Part shown: piece by piece, positions 31,999 to 42,634 of the stretch
Layout: each line of letters begins with the position of its first letter
How positions within the stretch are numbered: the first letter of the stretch is position 1
Source: Gemmatimonadales bacterium
GTDB lineage: Bacteria > Gemmatimonadota > Gemmatimonadetes > Gemmatimonadales > GWC2-71-9
Length of the DNA: 55,759 nucleotides
Reading direction: 5' to 3'
Assembly: GCA_025927545.1 (NCBI GenBank)
Contig: JAICLE010000010.1
Coordinates: 1 to 55,759 of the forward strand
Notes under the pieces: model-generated
What the model saw: the letters and a program-made list of their open reading frames with translations, nothing else
The model's database searches: none
Told to the model about the DNA's origin: nothing
Position numbers and translations under genes: made by a program

Positions 31999-32064
31999 CC
32001 GGCTGAGGGGCACCCCCGCTCCGGACAAGCCGACTGGCCTCCGCGGGGGTTGCCCCTCAGCCGG
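31999..32064. terminator. Strong hairpin between the two M1-like peptidase genes
   Basis: The arms 31999-32019 and 32043-32064 pair perfectly over 21 base pairs apart from one bulged base, with a 23-base loop. There is no T-run after it, so a classic intrinsic terminator is doubtful. It may attenuate transcription, protect the upstream mRNA end, or be a repeat element, since a partial match occurs at 28112-28145. The remaining 174-base gap has only the ribosome site of the next gene. Confidence 0.5.
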
Positions 32065-32134
32065 GCCCTCGCTACCGAGACGGCGGCGAGAGAGCAGCCG
32101 CCGCGATTTCATCACCCGCTGGAGGACGCGTCCC

Positions 32135-34093
32135 GTGCGATCGAGTTCCCTTTGCCTGCTCATGTCGCTCCTCGCCCAGCCGCTCGCCGCGCAGAGCACC
32201 GCGTCCGGTGATACCAGCGCCGCGGCGCGGTTCCAGCGGCTGGACCTGCCCACGCCGACGTCGATCCGCACCGGCAGCGGCGAGCCGGGGCCGGCGTACT
32301 GGCAGCAGCGCGCCGATTATGTCATTCGCGCCACGCTCGACACAGCCACGCGCTCGGTTCGGGGCGAGGAGCGGATCACCTACACCAACAACTCGCCCGA
32401 CACGCTCCGCTACGTGTGGCTGCAGCTCGATCAGAACCTGTTCAACAACCAGAGCCGCGGGTACCGGGTGTTCGGGCAGGACCCGCGGTTCGGCACCAAG
32501 GGGGCCGAGGTGTCGGTGCGCCTGCTCAAGGTGGGCGAGCCGGCGATCGCCGCGGCGCGAGGAAGGAAGGCGTCGCCGGCGGCGGCGCTGCCATACCTGG
32601 TGAATGGCACGGTCATGCGGATCAATCTGGCCCGGCCGCTCCCGCCCAGAGGCCGCCAAGTGCTGGAGCTGGGCTGGTCCTTCCCGTTCGGTCCCAACAG
32701 CAGCCGGATGGGCATGGAAGACATCGACGGGGCGACGATCTACGAGGTGGCGCAGTGGTATCCGCGCATGGCGGTCTACGATGACGTGCGGGGCTGGAAC
32801 ACGGAGCAGTACCTCGGCCAGGGCGAGTTCTACCTCGAGTACGGCAGTTTCGACGTGAGCCTGACCGTGCCGGCCGACATGATCGTCGCGGCCACCGGCA
32901 CGCTCAGAAATCCCGACGAGGTGCTCACGGCGGCGCAGCGCGCCCGGCTGGCGCGGGCCCGGACCAGCGACGAGACCGTGGTCATTCGCAGCAGGGACGA
33001 GATCGGCGACCCCGCCTCGCGGCCACCGACGGAATATCCGACGCTCACCTGGCGCTTCACCGCCGACAGCGTCCGCGACTTCGCCTGGGCGGCCGCGCGG
33101 CACTTCATCTGGGACGCGGCCGGCGTGAACGGCGGCAAGACGCTGGCGATGAGCTACTATCCGCCCTCCGCCGACTCCATCTGGAAGGATGCCACGCAGT
33201 ACGCCAAGACGGCCATCGAGTATTACTCGAAGCAGTGGGCGCCCTTTCCCTACCCCGTAGCCAGCAACGTGAACGGGATCGAGGGCGGCATGGAGTACCC
33301 GATGATCGTCTTCTGCCACAACCGGACCGACCCGCAGGCGCTCTACAGCGTGACCGATCACGAGTTCGGCCATACCTGGTTTCCGATGGTGGTGGGAAGC
33401 AACGAGCGCCGCTACGGCTGGATGGACGAGGGCTTCAACAGCTTCATGAACCATTACAGCTTCCCGCGCAAATTCCCCAACACGGCGTTGCCGTCGGCGC
33501 GCGGGGTGCCGGAGACCTACATCAAGAACGCGCTCTCGGGCGACGAGCAGTCGATCATGACGCCCGCCGACCGGATGCGAAGCACCGAGAACTGGCGCCA
33601 GGCGCTGTACAACAAGCCGGCCGTGGGTCTGGTGCTGCTCCGTGACCATATCACCTCGCCCGAGCGGTTCGACCCGGTGTTCCGCGAGTACTTTCGCCGC
33701 TGGGCGTACAAGCATCCCACCCCGGCCGACTTCTTCCGCACCATGGAGGACGGCCTGGGCGAGGACCTGAGCTGGTTCTGGCGAAGCTGGTTCTACACCA
33801 CCGAGCGCCTCGACCAGGCGGTGGACTCGGTGGCACTGTCGGATTCGGCGGGCGTGGTCTCGCGGGTCTACCTGCGGAACGCCGGCCAGATGCCGATGCC
33901 GGTCGAGCTCTCGCTCCTGATGGACGATGGCAGCACGCAGCGGCTCACGCTTCCGGTGGAAATCTGGGGCCAGGGCGACCGGTACACGGCGCTGATTCCA
34001 GGGCCGAAGAAGGTGAACGGCGTGACGATCGATCCGGACGGATGGTACCCTGACGTGGATCGGACGAATAATCGGTGGCCGGGACAGCGGTGA
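32135..34093 (+). CDS. Secreted M1-like zinc metallopeptidase (paralogue 2)
   Basis: A 652-residue paralogue of the preceding gene. A GTG start (VRSSSLCLLMSLLAQPLAAQ) is nine bases after GGAGG and gives a signal peptide. The zinc ligands are H409-E-F-G-H413 and E432 in WMDEGF, again HExxH-x18-E, with GGMEYP upstream. Long stretches match paralogue 1 (ADY..ATLDTA, YTNNSPDTLR, AVYDDVRGWNT, LGQGEFYLEYG). The stop TGA is part of a GCGGTGA heptad that begins a repeat array. Probably a surface or periplasmic peptidase of unknown substrate. Confidence 0.88.
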   Translation: MRSSSLCLLMSLLAQPLAAQSTASGDTSAAARFQRLDLPTPTSIRTGSGEPGPAYWQQRADYVIRATLDTATRSVRGEERITYTNNSPDTLRYVWLQLDQNLFNNQSRGYRVFGQDPRFGTKGAEVSVRLLKVGEPAIAAARGRKASPAAALPYLVNGTVMRINLARPLPPRGRQVLELGWSFPFGPNSSRMGMEDIDGATIYEVAQWYPRMAVYDDVRGWNTEQYLGQGEFYLEYGSFDVSLTVPADMIVAATGTLRNPDEVLTAAQRARLARARTSDETVVIRSRDEIGDPASRPPTEYPTLTWRFTADSVRDFAWAAARHFIWDAAGVNGGKTLAMSYYPPSADSIWKDATQYAKTAIEYYSKQWAPFPYPVASNVNGIEGGMEYPMIVFCHNRTDPQALYSVTDHEFGHTWFPMVVGSNERRYGWMDEGFNSFMNHYSFPRKFPNTALPSARGVPETYIKNALSGDEQSIMTPADRMRSTENWRQALYNKPAVGLVLLRDHITSPERFDPVFREYFRRWAYKHPTPADFFRTMEDGLGEDLSWFWRSWFYTTERLDQAVDSVALSDSAGVVSRVYLRNAGQMPMPVELSLLMDDGSTQRLTLPVEIWGQGDRYTALIPGPKKVNGVTIDPDGWYPDVDRTNNRWPGQR

Positions 34094-34128
34094 GCGAAAA
34101 GCGGTGAGCGGTGAGCGGTGAGCGGTGA
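34087..34128 (+). repeat. Six-unit heptad array at the end of the second M1-like peptidase
   Basis: Six consecutive 7-base units in perfect register: the first, third, fourth, fifth and sixth are GCGGTGA and the second is GCGAAAA. The first unit supplies the stop codon of the peptidase. Because seven is not a multiple of three, the array puts TGA in all three frames. Confidence 0.85.
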
Positions 34129-34156
34129 GCGTGAGGAGCTGTCGACCAGGGATATC

Positions 34157-34184
34157 TGTCATCCCGAGCGAACGCGAGGGATCT
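34157..34184 (+). repeat. Single copy of the ATCCCGAGCG intergenic repeat
   Basis: A 28-base segment beginning TGTCATCCCGAGCG and ending GAGGGATCT matches the two inverted copies at 55011-55091, with an AAC in place of GAG in the middle. It lies between the convergent M1-like peptidase and LVIVD genes, flanked by heptad arrays. Confidence 0.65.
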
Positions 34185-34239
34185 CGCCCGGGAATGGGTC
34201 GAGGCTGGCCTGGTAAACCGGACCCCACTCGCGCACCTC

Positions 34240-34260
34240 TTACCGCTTACCGCTCACCGC
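34240..34260 (-). repeat. Three-unit heptad array at the end of the LVIVD gene
   Basis: On the minus strand there are three exact units, GCGGTGA then GCGGTAA twice. The last TAA is the stop codon of the LVIVD lipoprotein, so its final residues VSGKR are encoded by the repeat. The array is inverted relative to the one at 34087-34128. Confidence 0.85.
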
Positions 34261-35439
34261 AGTCATCTGCCACAACCCGCTCAGCATGTCACTCGCATAG
34301 AGCGACCCGCCCGCAAGCTGCACACCCCAGGTGTAGGTGTTCCCTGGGCCGCCCGGCTGCACCTGCGCGATCAGCCGGCTGGAGAGATCACCCGCCAGCG
34401 TGCCGGACACATCCAGCGCCACGACGCCCGCGTTGTAGTACGCGGCGTAGAGGATCTGCCGCGACTCGTCCATCCAGAAGTTGTGCGTGCCCGCGCCGTC
34501 GAGGTGAAAGAAGGCCACCTCCCGCGGCTGCGTCAGGTCGGCGACGTCCACCACATGGATGTCGCCGCTCGAGCGTGAGCCGAGGACGCCCGCACCCTCC
34601 TGGCCGATGAACAGGTAGCGGCGCTCGCCCGTGACGGGGTTGTGAAACCACCAGCCATTGTGCACGGCGGGACCGCCCGCGACGCCGTCGGCCGCGGTCA
34701 CGAGGCGGCTCACCTCAACCGGCGCATCTGGCGTCCCGCCCCGCATGCCGTTCCCGACGTCGTAGATGATGGCGCCGGTGTTCCAGGCGAAAGCGAAGGC
34801 GAGCCCGTCGCGCACATAGGTGTCGTGGATGCCGTACGCCGGCGGGATCGGCATCGTGGCTCGAAGCGCGATCGCCGCCGGCTCGGTGATGTCGTAGACC
34901 AGCAGCGCGGGATCGGGCGGGTTTCGCGCGGCGAAGACGTAGCGCCGGCCACCGATATCCGCCACCGTGGCGGTATGGATCCCCTGGGCCACGAGGGCAC
35001 TGTCGCGGAACGCCGGCCGGCGCGGGTCGGTGAGCCCGTACACGTAGAGCCCCGCGTTGGTTCCGAGTTCGGTGCTGAAGACGAGCACGGCACCGTCCTC
35101 GCTCACCTGCACATCACTCACGGTGCTGATCGAGGGCAGCACCACCGAATCCGCGAGCGAGGGCGCACCCGTCTGGTCGAGGGACCAGATTTTCACGACG
35201 TCGCCCGGCGTGCCGTTCCGCCTGGCCGCGCCCCAGGTGCCGGTGTATGCCCAGGGGCCGTGGACCCACAGATCGGAGCTGTACCGGTCGGGCACGTTGT
35301 CGCCACCACTCTCGACCAGGAAGCTGTCGCCGGGCGGTGGGCCGACGCCGGAGCGGTCGCCGTCGCCTCCGCCGCACGCGGCGAGCACCATCAGCACACC
35401 GCGCCAGGGCCCGCGTCCCACGCCACCCGTCCGCCTCAT
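34240..35439 (-). CDS. LVIVD-repeat beta-propeller lipoprotein
   Basis: A 399-residue exported protein. A lipobox VLAAC followed by GGGDGD (around residue 21) indicates lipid attachment. The rest consists of repeats of the LVIVD type (VYGLTDPRRPAF, VYDITEPAAIAL, HVVDVADLTQPREVAF, ALDVSGTLAGD), which form a propeller on the cell surface or in the periplasm. The region TYTWGVQLAGGSLYASDMLSGLW is typical of the family's last blade. The start overlaps the upstream outer-membrane protein by four bases (ATGA). The ligand or partner is unknown; the pair probably works together. Confidence 0.8.
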   Translation of the reverse strand: MRRTGGVGRGPWRGVLMVLAACGGGDGDRSGVGPPPGDSFLVESGGDNVPDRYSSDLWVHGPWAYTGTWGAARRNGTPGDVVKIWSLDQTGAPSLADSVVLPSISTVSDVQVSEDGAVLVFSTELGTNAGLYVYGLTDPRRPAFRDSALVAQGIHTATVADIGGRRYVFAARNPPDPALLVYDITEPAAIALRATMPIPPAYGIHDTYVRDGLAFAFAWNTGAIIYDVGNGMRGGTPDAPVEVSRLVTAADGVAGGPAVHNGWWFHNPVTGERRYLFIGQEGAGVLGSRSSGDIHVVDVADLTQPREVAFFHLDGAGTHNFWMDESRQILYAAYYNAGVVALDVSGTLAGDLSSRLIAQVQPGGPGNTYTWGVQLAGGSLYASDMLSGLWQMTAVSGKR

Positions 35440-36668
35440 CGGTGCACGCCGCCGTGCTCCTGCATCGCAGCCTCGGTTTCCGCCGACGCGCCGTAGCGAC
35501 CCATGCGGTGCATCGGCGCGCCGGCCGTGATACGCACGCCGAGCGTGACGGTCCAGACGTGCCTCCGGCCGTACAGCCCGGCCACGTCGAACAGCCCGCC
35601 GCCCACCTTGCCGATCCGGGCGTACGTCACCTCCGCGAGCGGCCGCACCTCGAGCCCCTCCCGTCGAAGCGCGACCAGGTCGTATCCCAGCGTGTGCGTG
35701 GTCCAGCGGGTGATGCCCAGGATGGAATTCTCCAGGTGTGGCCGGAGCGAACGGAATCGGGCGACCCGCTCCTCCTCGGGCCGCTCGGTGCGCTCGAAGC
35801 GATACTGGAGACGATGGCGCCCCGTGCCCCATGCACCCTCGGCCAGCAGGCTGTGGAAGACGAAGAACCCGTCAGCCTCCGAGGTCCGCGCCCATTCCAG
35901 CAGCCCGTACACCGGATGGCCGCCGAGCGGCCGCGACCACCGTGCCGAGAGGCTCCACTTTGCCTGATCCGTCCCGGCGCCCGGCCGGTGCTCGGGCGAA
36001 TGCACCCGCGCGTGCGAGCCCTGCAGCGTCACGCCGGGCTCGAGCGTGCCGGTGAGGCGCGCACTCCACGAGTCGCCGAAGCGGCCGCCCACGCGGGGCC
36101 ACTGGCCCGGCCGCTCGGGCTCGTCGCCGTTGAACAGGCCCAGCTCGGCGGCCACCGGCCCGGCCCGAAGTGCCGCGATGCCCACCGCCCGCTCGAGGAT
36201 CTGCGCCAGGTGGTGATTCACGGGATAACGGAGGAACGGGCGCACCATCGGATCGTCAGTTCCGAACGGAGCGAAGCCCTTGCCGGCGCTGAGGGAGAGG
36301 CTGGCGGGCCCGTCCCGATTGCCAAACAGATCGTCGGCCGTAAGGACGAGCTCGTGCAGGTAGGTGTGCGGGTGGCGCCGGTCCACGAATCCCTCGCCCC
36401 AGTTACCGGGAGCGAGCTCGCCCTGGGGCATGGTGAGGCCCTCGAGGTCGAGCATGCCGGTAAGGCGAAACCGCCCAGGCGCGCCGGCGTGGAGGTACAC
36501 GACCGGCTGAACCACCCGTAGCTCCCCCAGCGAGCCGCCGCCCGGTACGGGATCGGCCCGCGCAAAGGCAGCGACCGCCTGGGCGCCGACGTGCACCCAG
36601 GCGGTCTCCTGCGCCGCGATGCCGGCCGGGCCGGCGAGCAGCGCCAGCAGGGCCGCGGCGGCTCTCAG
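35436..36668 (-). CDS. Predicted outer-membrane beta-barrel protein with probable CTG start
   Basis: A 410-residue product from a proposed CTG start (first residues read [20 protein letters not shown], a good signal peptide cut after AQ). No ATG, GTG or TTG lies nearby in this frame. The CTG overlaps the sdhB stop as CTGA, mirroring the ATGA overlaps used elsewhere. The mature part has many alternating short strands ([62 protein letters not shown]) expected of a porin-like barrel. A short tail with several Met and His residues follows the last strand. Family and substrate are not recognised. Confidence 0.65.
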   Translation of the reverse strand: MRAAAALLALLAGPAGIAAQETAWVHVGAQAVAAFARADPVPGGGSLGELRVVQPVVYLHAGAPGRFRLTGMLDLEGLTMPQGELAPGNWGEGFVDRRHPHTYLHELVLTADDLFGNRDGPASLSLSAGKGFAPFGTDDPMVRPFLRYPVNHHLAQILERAVGIAALRAGPVAAELGLFNGDEPERPGQWPRVGGRFGDSWSARLTGTLEPGVTLQGSHARVHSPEHRPGAGTDQAKWSLSARWSRPLGGHPVYGLLEWARTSEADGFFVFHSLLAEGAWGTGRHRLQYRFERTERPEEERVARFRSLRPHLENSILGITRWTTHTLGYDLVALRREGLEVRPLAEVTYARIGKVGGGLFDVAGLYGRRHVWTVTLGVRITAGAPMHRMGRYGASAETEAAMQEHGGVHR

Positions 36669-37435
36669 TCCGACTCGGCCGCCGCCGCGCGATCCGGCGC
36701 CGTCAGCGCCCGCAGGTAATCGCGGTTCATCCGGGTGATCGTGTCGATGCTGATCTCCTTCGGACACGCTTCCTGGCACTCGCCGTAGAGCGAGCATTGG
36801 CCGAAGCCCTCGATGTCCATCTGCTCCACCATCCGCCGTGCGCGCCGCCCCCGCTCGGGCTGCCCCTGCGGCAGGAGACCCAGGTGGGTGATCTTGGCCG
36901 CCGTGAACAGCGACGCCGACCCGTTGGGGCACGCGGCGACGCACGCCCCGCAGCCGATGCACTGGGCCGCGTCCATCGCCGTCTCGACGGCGTCCTTGGG
37001 GATCAGCGTGGCGTTTCCGTCGGGCGCGCTGCCGGTGGGCGCGCTCGCGTAGCCGCCCACGGCGATGATGCGGTCGAGCGCGGAGCGGTTGACGACGAGA
37101 TCCTTCACCACCGGAAACGCCCGCGCCCGCCAGGGCTCCACGTGGATCTCCTGACCGTCCCGGAAACTCCGCATGTGCAGTTGGCAGCTGGCGGTGCCGA
37201 GCTCGGGCCCGTGGGCCACGCCGTTGATCATGAGGCTGCACGAGCCGCAGATTCCCTCTCGGCAGTCGTGGTCAAAGGCGATCGGCGCCTCGCCGGTTTC
37301 CATCAGCCGCTCGTTCACGACGTCGAGCATCTCGAGAAACGACATCTCGGGACTGATGTCGGCGGCCTGATAGCGGACCATGCGGCCGGGCGCGCCGGGA
37401 CCCGGCTGGCGCCAGACGTGGAGGGTCAGGTTCAT
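36665..37435 (-). CDS. sdhB: Succinate dehydrogenase iron-sulfur subunit
   Basis: SdhB passes electrons from SdhA to the membrane quinone site. The 256-residue protein has a [2Fe-2S] motif (CREGICGSC then a cysteine 18 residues on) near residues 58-84. Two ferredoxin-type sets follow, [14 protein letters not shown] and [14 protein letters not shown]. The length and order are those of type-B complex II. It follows sdhA after a 89-base spacer filled by a heptad hairpin. Confidence 0.95.
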   Translation of the reverse strand: MNLTLHVWRQPGPGAPGRMVRYQAADISPEMSFLEMLDVVNERLMETGEAPIAFDHDCREGICGSCSLMINGVAHGPELGTASCQLHMRSFRDGQEIHVEPWRARAFPVVKDLVVNRSALDRIIAVGGYASAPTGSAPDGNATLIPKDAVETAMDAAQCIGCGACVAACPNGSASLFTAAKITHLGLLPQGQPERGRRARRMVEQMDIEGFGQCSLYGECQEACPKEISIDTITRMNRDYLRALTAPDRAAAAESD

Positions 37436-37449
37436 GGGGCTCCTCTGGC

Positions 37450-37516
37450 GGGTCGCGAGTCGCGGGTCGCGGGTCGCGGGTCTCGTCCGCGACTCGTGAC
37501 TCGTGACTCGTGACCC
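37450..37516. repeat. Heptad array forming a 30-bp imperfect hairpin between sdhA and sdhB
   Basis: On the sdh coding strand nine 7-base units run in register: three GTCACGA, one GTCGCGG, one ACGAGAC, three CCGCGAC and one TCGCGAC. Arms 37450-37479 and 37487-37516 pair at 25 of 30 positions around a seven-base loop. All five mismatches are A opposite C on the coding strand, which become G-U pairs in RNA of the other strand. It could modulate the SdhA:SdhB ratio or act as a processing site. Confidence 0.75.
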
Positions 37517-37524
37517 ACAATCAT

Positions 37525-39438
<1,914 letters not shown>

Positions 39439-39469
39439 CGCAGTCTCCCGTTGCCCGCCGCTCGCCCCT

Positions 39470-40129
39470 TCACCGTAGCGCCCCCGCGGACACCGCGATC
39501 GGAATCACCGCGAACCCCGCCCAGATCAGCACCGACAGCACCGCCGCCAGTTGCCGCTTGAGCGGGTGCGGCGACGGCGGGCTCACGCCGAGGCTGCGCC
39601 CGCTGCTCCAGATCCCGTGGTACAGGTGGAGGCCGAGCGCGGCCAGCGCGAGCTCGTAGAAAACGACCACCAGCGGATTGCCGAACCCGGCGGCCACGTT
39701 GTGGTACGGATCACCCTCGACGAACGAAGGGTGCACGGTGCCCAGCGTGAAGTGGAGGAGATGATACACGATGAAGATCAGGATCAGCACGCCGCCCCAG
39801 CGGATGGTCCGCGACGCAAAGGTCGAGACCTGCGGCTCCCGCCCCGCCGCGTAGGCCACCGGCCGCGCCGCCCGCCGCCGGGCCGTGAACTGGGCGGCGG
39901 CCACCACGTGGAGCACGAGGGCCGCGATCAGCACCAGCCGCGCCACCCAGAGCGCCCCGCCGGTCCCGTGGAGGAACGCACTGTACGCGTTGATCTTCGC
40001 GGGGCCCTGGAAGACCGTGAGGTTGGCGAGCACGTGGGTGATCAGGTACGCCAGCATGATCAGGCCGGTCACCGCCATGACCGCCTTCTTGCCCACCGAC
40101 GTGTCCCACAGCCCCTGCACCCGGTTCAT
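39470..40129 (-). CDS. sdhC: Succinate dehydrogenase cytochrome b subunit (type B)
   Basis: A single membrane anchor of 219 residues with five predicted helices, the cytochrome b558 type that binds two hemes. Histidines positioned in helices ([49 protein letters not shown]) are the likely heme ligands. There is no sdhD, as expected for this type. It is the first sdh gene, 11 bases after mdh. Confidence 0.92.
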   Translation of the reverse strand: MNRVQGLWDTSVGKKAVMAVTGLIMLAYLITHVLANLTVFQGPAKINAYSAFLHGTGGALWVARLVLIAALVLHVVAAAQFTARRRAARPVAYAAGREPQVSTFASRTIRWGGVLILIFIVYHLLHFTLGTVHPSFVEGDPYHNVAAGFGNPLVVVFYELALAALGLHLYHGIWSSGRSLGVSPPSPHPLKRQLAAVLSVLIWAGFAVIPIAVSAGALR

Positions 40130-40140
40130 GGCCTCTCCCC

Positions 40141-41073
40141 TCAGCTCGCGTCCACGACCGCCTGCGTGGCCCGCACCGCCTCCGCGGACTCGAGCAGCGC
40201 CGCGCGCTCGGCGTCGGTCAGGGCGATCTCGATCACCCGCTCGAGGCCGCCGCGCCCGAGCTTGCAGGGGACGCCGCAGAACACGTCGCGGATGCCGAAC
40301 TCCCCCTGGAGCCATGCGGAGCACGGCAGGATCCGCCGCTTGTCGAGCGCGATCGCCTCCACCATCTGGACCGCCGCGGCGCTCGGCGCGTAATAGGCCG
40401 AGCCGGTCTTGAGGAAGGCGACGATCTCCGCGCCGCCGTTCCGCGTGCGCGTGACGATCGACTCGAGCGTGTCGGCGGGGAGGAGCTGGCTGACCGGAAT
40501 CCCCGAGACGCTCGTGTAGGAGACCAGCGGCACCATGGTGTCCCCGTGGCCACCGAGCACCATGGCCTGGATGTCCTCGACGCTGACGTCCATCGCCTGG
40601 GCCAGGAACATCCGGTAGCGCGCAGTGTCGAGCACGCCGGCCATGCCGAGGACCCGTTCCCGCGGGAAGCCGCTGGCCCGCATGGCCACGTAGCACATGA
40701 TGTCGAGCGGATTTGAGACCACGATGAGGATCGCCTTCGGCGACACGCGCGCGATCTCTCCCGCGACCGAGCGCACGATGCCGGCGTTGGTCTTGACCAG
40801 GTCGTCCCGGCTCATCCCCGGCTTCCGCGCGATGCCGGCCGTCACCACGAACAGCTCGGCCCCCGCGGCCTCGTCGTACCGGTTGGTGCCGAGCACGCGC
40901 GTGTCGAAGCCCTCGATGGGGGCGGACTGCCACTGATCGAGCGCCTTGCCCTGCGGGACACCCTCGACGACGTCGATCATTACGACGGTGCGGGCGAGCT
41001 GTTTCTCGGCCAGCCGCTGCGCCGCGGTCGCGCCGACATTGCCCGCTCCGACGACCGCCACTTTCTCGAGCAT
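40141..41073 (-). CDS. mdh: Malate dehydrogenase
   Basis: An NAD-dependent LDH-like malate dehydrogenase of 310 residues, making oxaloacetate in the TCA cycle. The nucleotide motif is [13 protein letters not shown], the malate-binding loop is [14 protein letters not shown] and the catalytic His176 is in [11 protein letters not shown]. It probably starts the mdh-sdhCAB transcription unit, so two consecutive oxidative steps (fumarase excepted) are co-encoded. Confidence 0.95.
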   Translation of the reverse strand: MLEKVAVVGAGNVGATAAQRLAEKQLARTVVMIDVVEGVPQGKALDQWQSAPIEGFDTRVLGTNRYDEAAGAELFVVTAGIARKPGMSRDDLVKTNAGIVRSVAGEIARVSPKAILIVVSNPLDIMCYVAMRASGFPRERVLGMAGVLDTARYRMFLAQAMDVSVEDIQAMVLGGHGDTMVPLVSYTSVSGIPVSQLLPADTLESIVTRTRNGGAEIVAFLKTGSAYYAPSAAAVQMVEAIALDKRRILPCSAWLQGEFGIRDVFCGVPCKLGRGGLERVIEIALTDAERAALLESAEAVRATQAVVDAS

Positions 41074-41132
41074 CAGGATCGCTCTCGTGCCTGCGGGTTG
41101 GGTGAGCCCCTCAAGTGGGCGAATGTAGCCGC

Positions 41133-41615
41133 TCAGGAATCCGCGGCCAACCCCGCCGGCAGCGTCAGACCGAGCTGCCGCAGCCCCTCGTACAACACCA
41201 CGCTCACCGCGTTGGCGAGGTTGAGGCTCCGCACGTCACCGGGCATCGGAATGCGGAAGCAGCGCTCGGGATACTTCTCCAGGATGCGCGGCGGCATCCC
41301 CTCGGTCTCGTTGCCGAAGACGAGCACCCGCCCGGGACGAAAGGGGGCTGTGCGATAGTCGCGCTCCGCGTTGGCGGAGAAGTAGAGGCAGCGCTCGCGG
41401 CTGATTGCGTCCCGGAACGTGTACCAGTCCGGGTGCACCCAGAGGTCCGTCTTGTCCCAGTAGTCGAGGCCGGCGCGCCGCACCTCGCGCTCGTCCAGCG
41501 AGAAACCAAGCGGACCGATCAGGTGCAGCGGCGTATCGGTCGCCGCGCACAGCCGGGCGATGTTGCCGGTGTTGGGAGGGATCCGGGGCTGGATGAGCGC
41601 GACGTGCAGCGCCAT
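41133..41615 (-). CDS. trmL: tRNA (cytidine/uridine-2'-O)-methyltransferase, TrmL-like
   Basis: A 160-residue SPOUT methyltransferase. The knot motifs are [11 protein letters not shown], and [27 protein letters not shown] (in parts), which match TrmL, the enzyme modifying position 34 of some leucine tRNAs. The N-terminus [21 protein letters not shown] is typical. It overlaps the moaA start by one base. Confidence 0.9.
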   Translation of the reverse strand: MALHVALIQPRIPPNTGNIARLCAATDTPLHLIGPLGFSLDEREVRRAGLDYWDKTDLWVHPDWYTFRDAISRERCLYFSANAERDYRTAPFRPGRVLVFGNETEGMPPRILEKYPERCFRIPMPGDVRSLNLANAVSVVLYEGLRQLGLTLPAGLAADS

Positions 41616-42634
41616 CAGCCGCCGCGCGTGTGCATCTCGCGCCGGGGGTCGGCGCGCAGGCTGGCGATCTGGTGCAGCACCCCGCGGTCGGCCAGCGCGG
41701 CCCGGGCCTCCGCACCCCGGTCGGCACGCGCCGACCAGACTCCGCCGATCCGTCCGGCGATCTCCTCGTCCGAGGCGCCGAGCCGGAGCAGCTCGCGCAT
41801 GTCAAGACCGTTCTCGCCGTAGAGGCAGAGCAGCAGCGTGCCGTCGGCGGTGAGCCGGGCCCGGTCGCAAGTGCGGCAGAACGGCGCCGTGGTGGAGGCG
41901 ATGACGCCGAAGACCGTACCATCCTCGAGGCTGAACCGCTCGGCCGGCGCCCAGTCGTGCTCGCGGAGCGGGGTGACCTGGCCGTGGCGCGCCGCGACGG
42001 CGTCCAGGATCTCCCGCTGCGGGACGACCTTACCCATGTCCCACTGGGTGGCCCCACCCACGTCCATGTATTCGATGAACCGGATCTCCGCGCCGGTGGC
42101 GCGGGCAAACTCGAGCAGGTCGAGGAGCTCATCGTCATTGTACCCGCGGATGAGCACCGTATTGAGCTTGACCGAGGCGAACCCGGCCGCCTTCGCCGCC
42201 GCGATCCCCTCCAGCACGTCGCCGTGGCGTGCGCTCCGGGCAAACGCCACCATCCGCTCGGGCCGGAGCGTATCCAGGCTCACGGTGACCCGCCGGAGCC
42301 CCGCGGCATGGAGTGCCTCCGCCGCGCGGGCCAGCAGGATGCCATTGGTGGTGAGCGCGATGTCCTGGATGTCCTGGTGACGCGCCAGCCGCCGGACGAG
42401 CGAGGCGAGGTCGTGACGCAGCAGCGGCTCGCCGCCGGTGAGCCGGATCTTCCGGATCCCGAGACTCGCGAAGATCCCGGTCAGCCGGTCGAGCTCCTCG
42501 AAGGTGAGGATGGATTCGCGCGGGAGCCAGACGTACTCCGCCTCGGGCATGCAGTAGCGGCACCGCATGTTGCACCGGTCGGTGACCGAGATGCGCAGGT
42601 TCCGGAGCGGCCGGCCGAGCGTATCGCTGGGCAT
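41615..42634 (-). CDS. moaA: GTP 3',8-cyclase MoaA
   Basis: A radical SAM enzyme that performs the first step of molybdopterin synthesis from GTP. The 339-residue protein has the N-terminal cluster motif CNMRCRYC (Cys21, 25, 28) and the C-terminal cluster cysteines in FCRTCDRARLTADGTLLLC. It ends in the Gly-Gly dipeptide needed for activity. It overlaps moaE by one base. Confidence 0.95.
   Translation of the reverse strand: MPSDTLGRPLRNLRISVTDRCNMRCRYCMPEAEYVWLPRESILTFEELDRLTGIFASLGIRKIRLTGGEPLLRHDLASLVRRLARHQDIQDIALTTNGILLARAAEALHAAGLRRVTVSLDTLRPERMVAFARSARHGDVLEGIAAAKAAGFASVKLNTVLIRGYNDDELLDLLEFARATGAEIRFIEYMDVGGATQWDMGKVVPQREILDAVAARHGQVTPLREHDWAPAERFSLEDGTVFGVIASTTAPFCRTCDRARLTADGTLLLCLYGENGLDMRELLRLGASDEEIAGRIGGVWSARADRGAEARAALADRGVLHQIASLRADPRREMHTRGG

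Noticed and set aside
37452-37514. Heptad arrays as a small CRISPR or as a protein-binding iteron origin
   Set aside because: Units are 7 bases with no spacers, no cas genes are near, and there is no replication gene, DnaA-box cluster or AT-rich region alongside.
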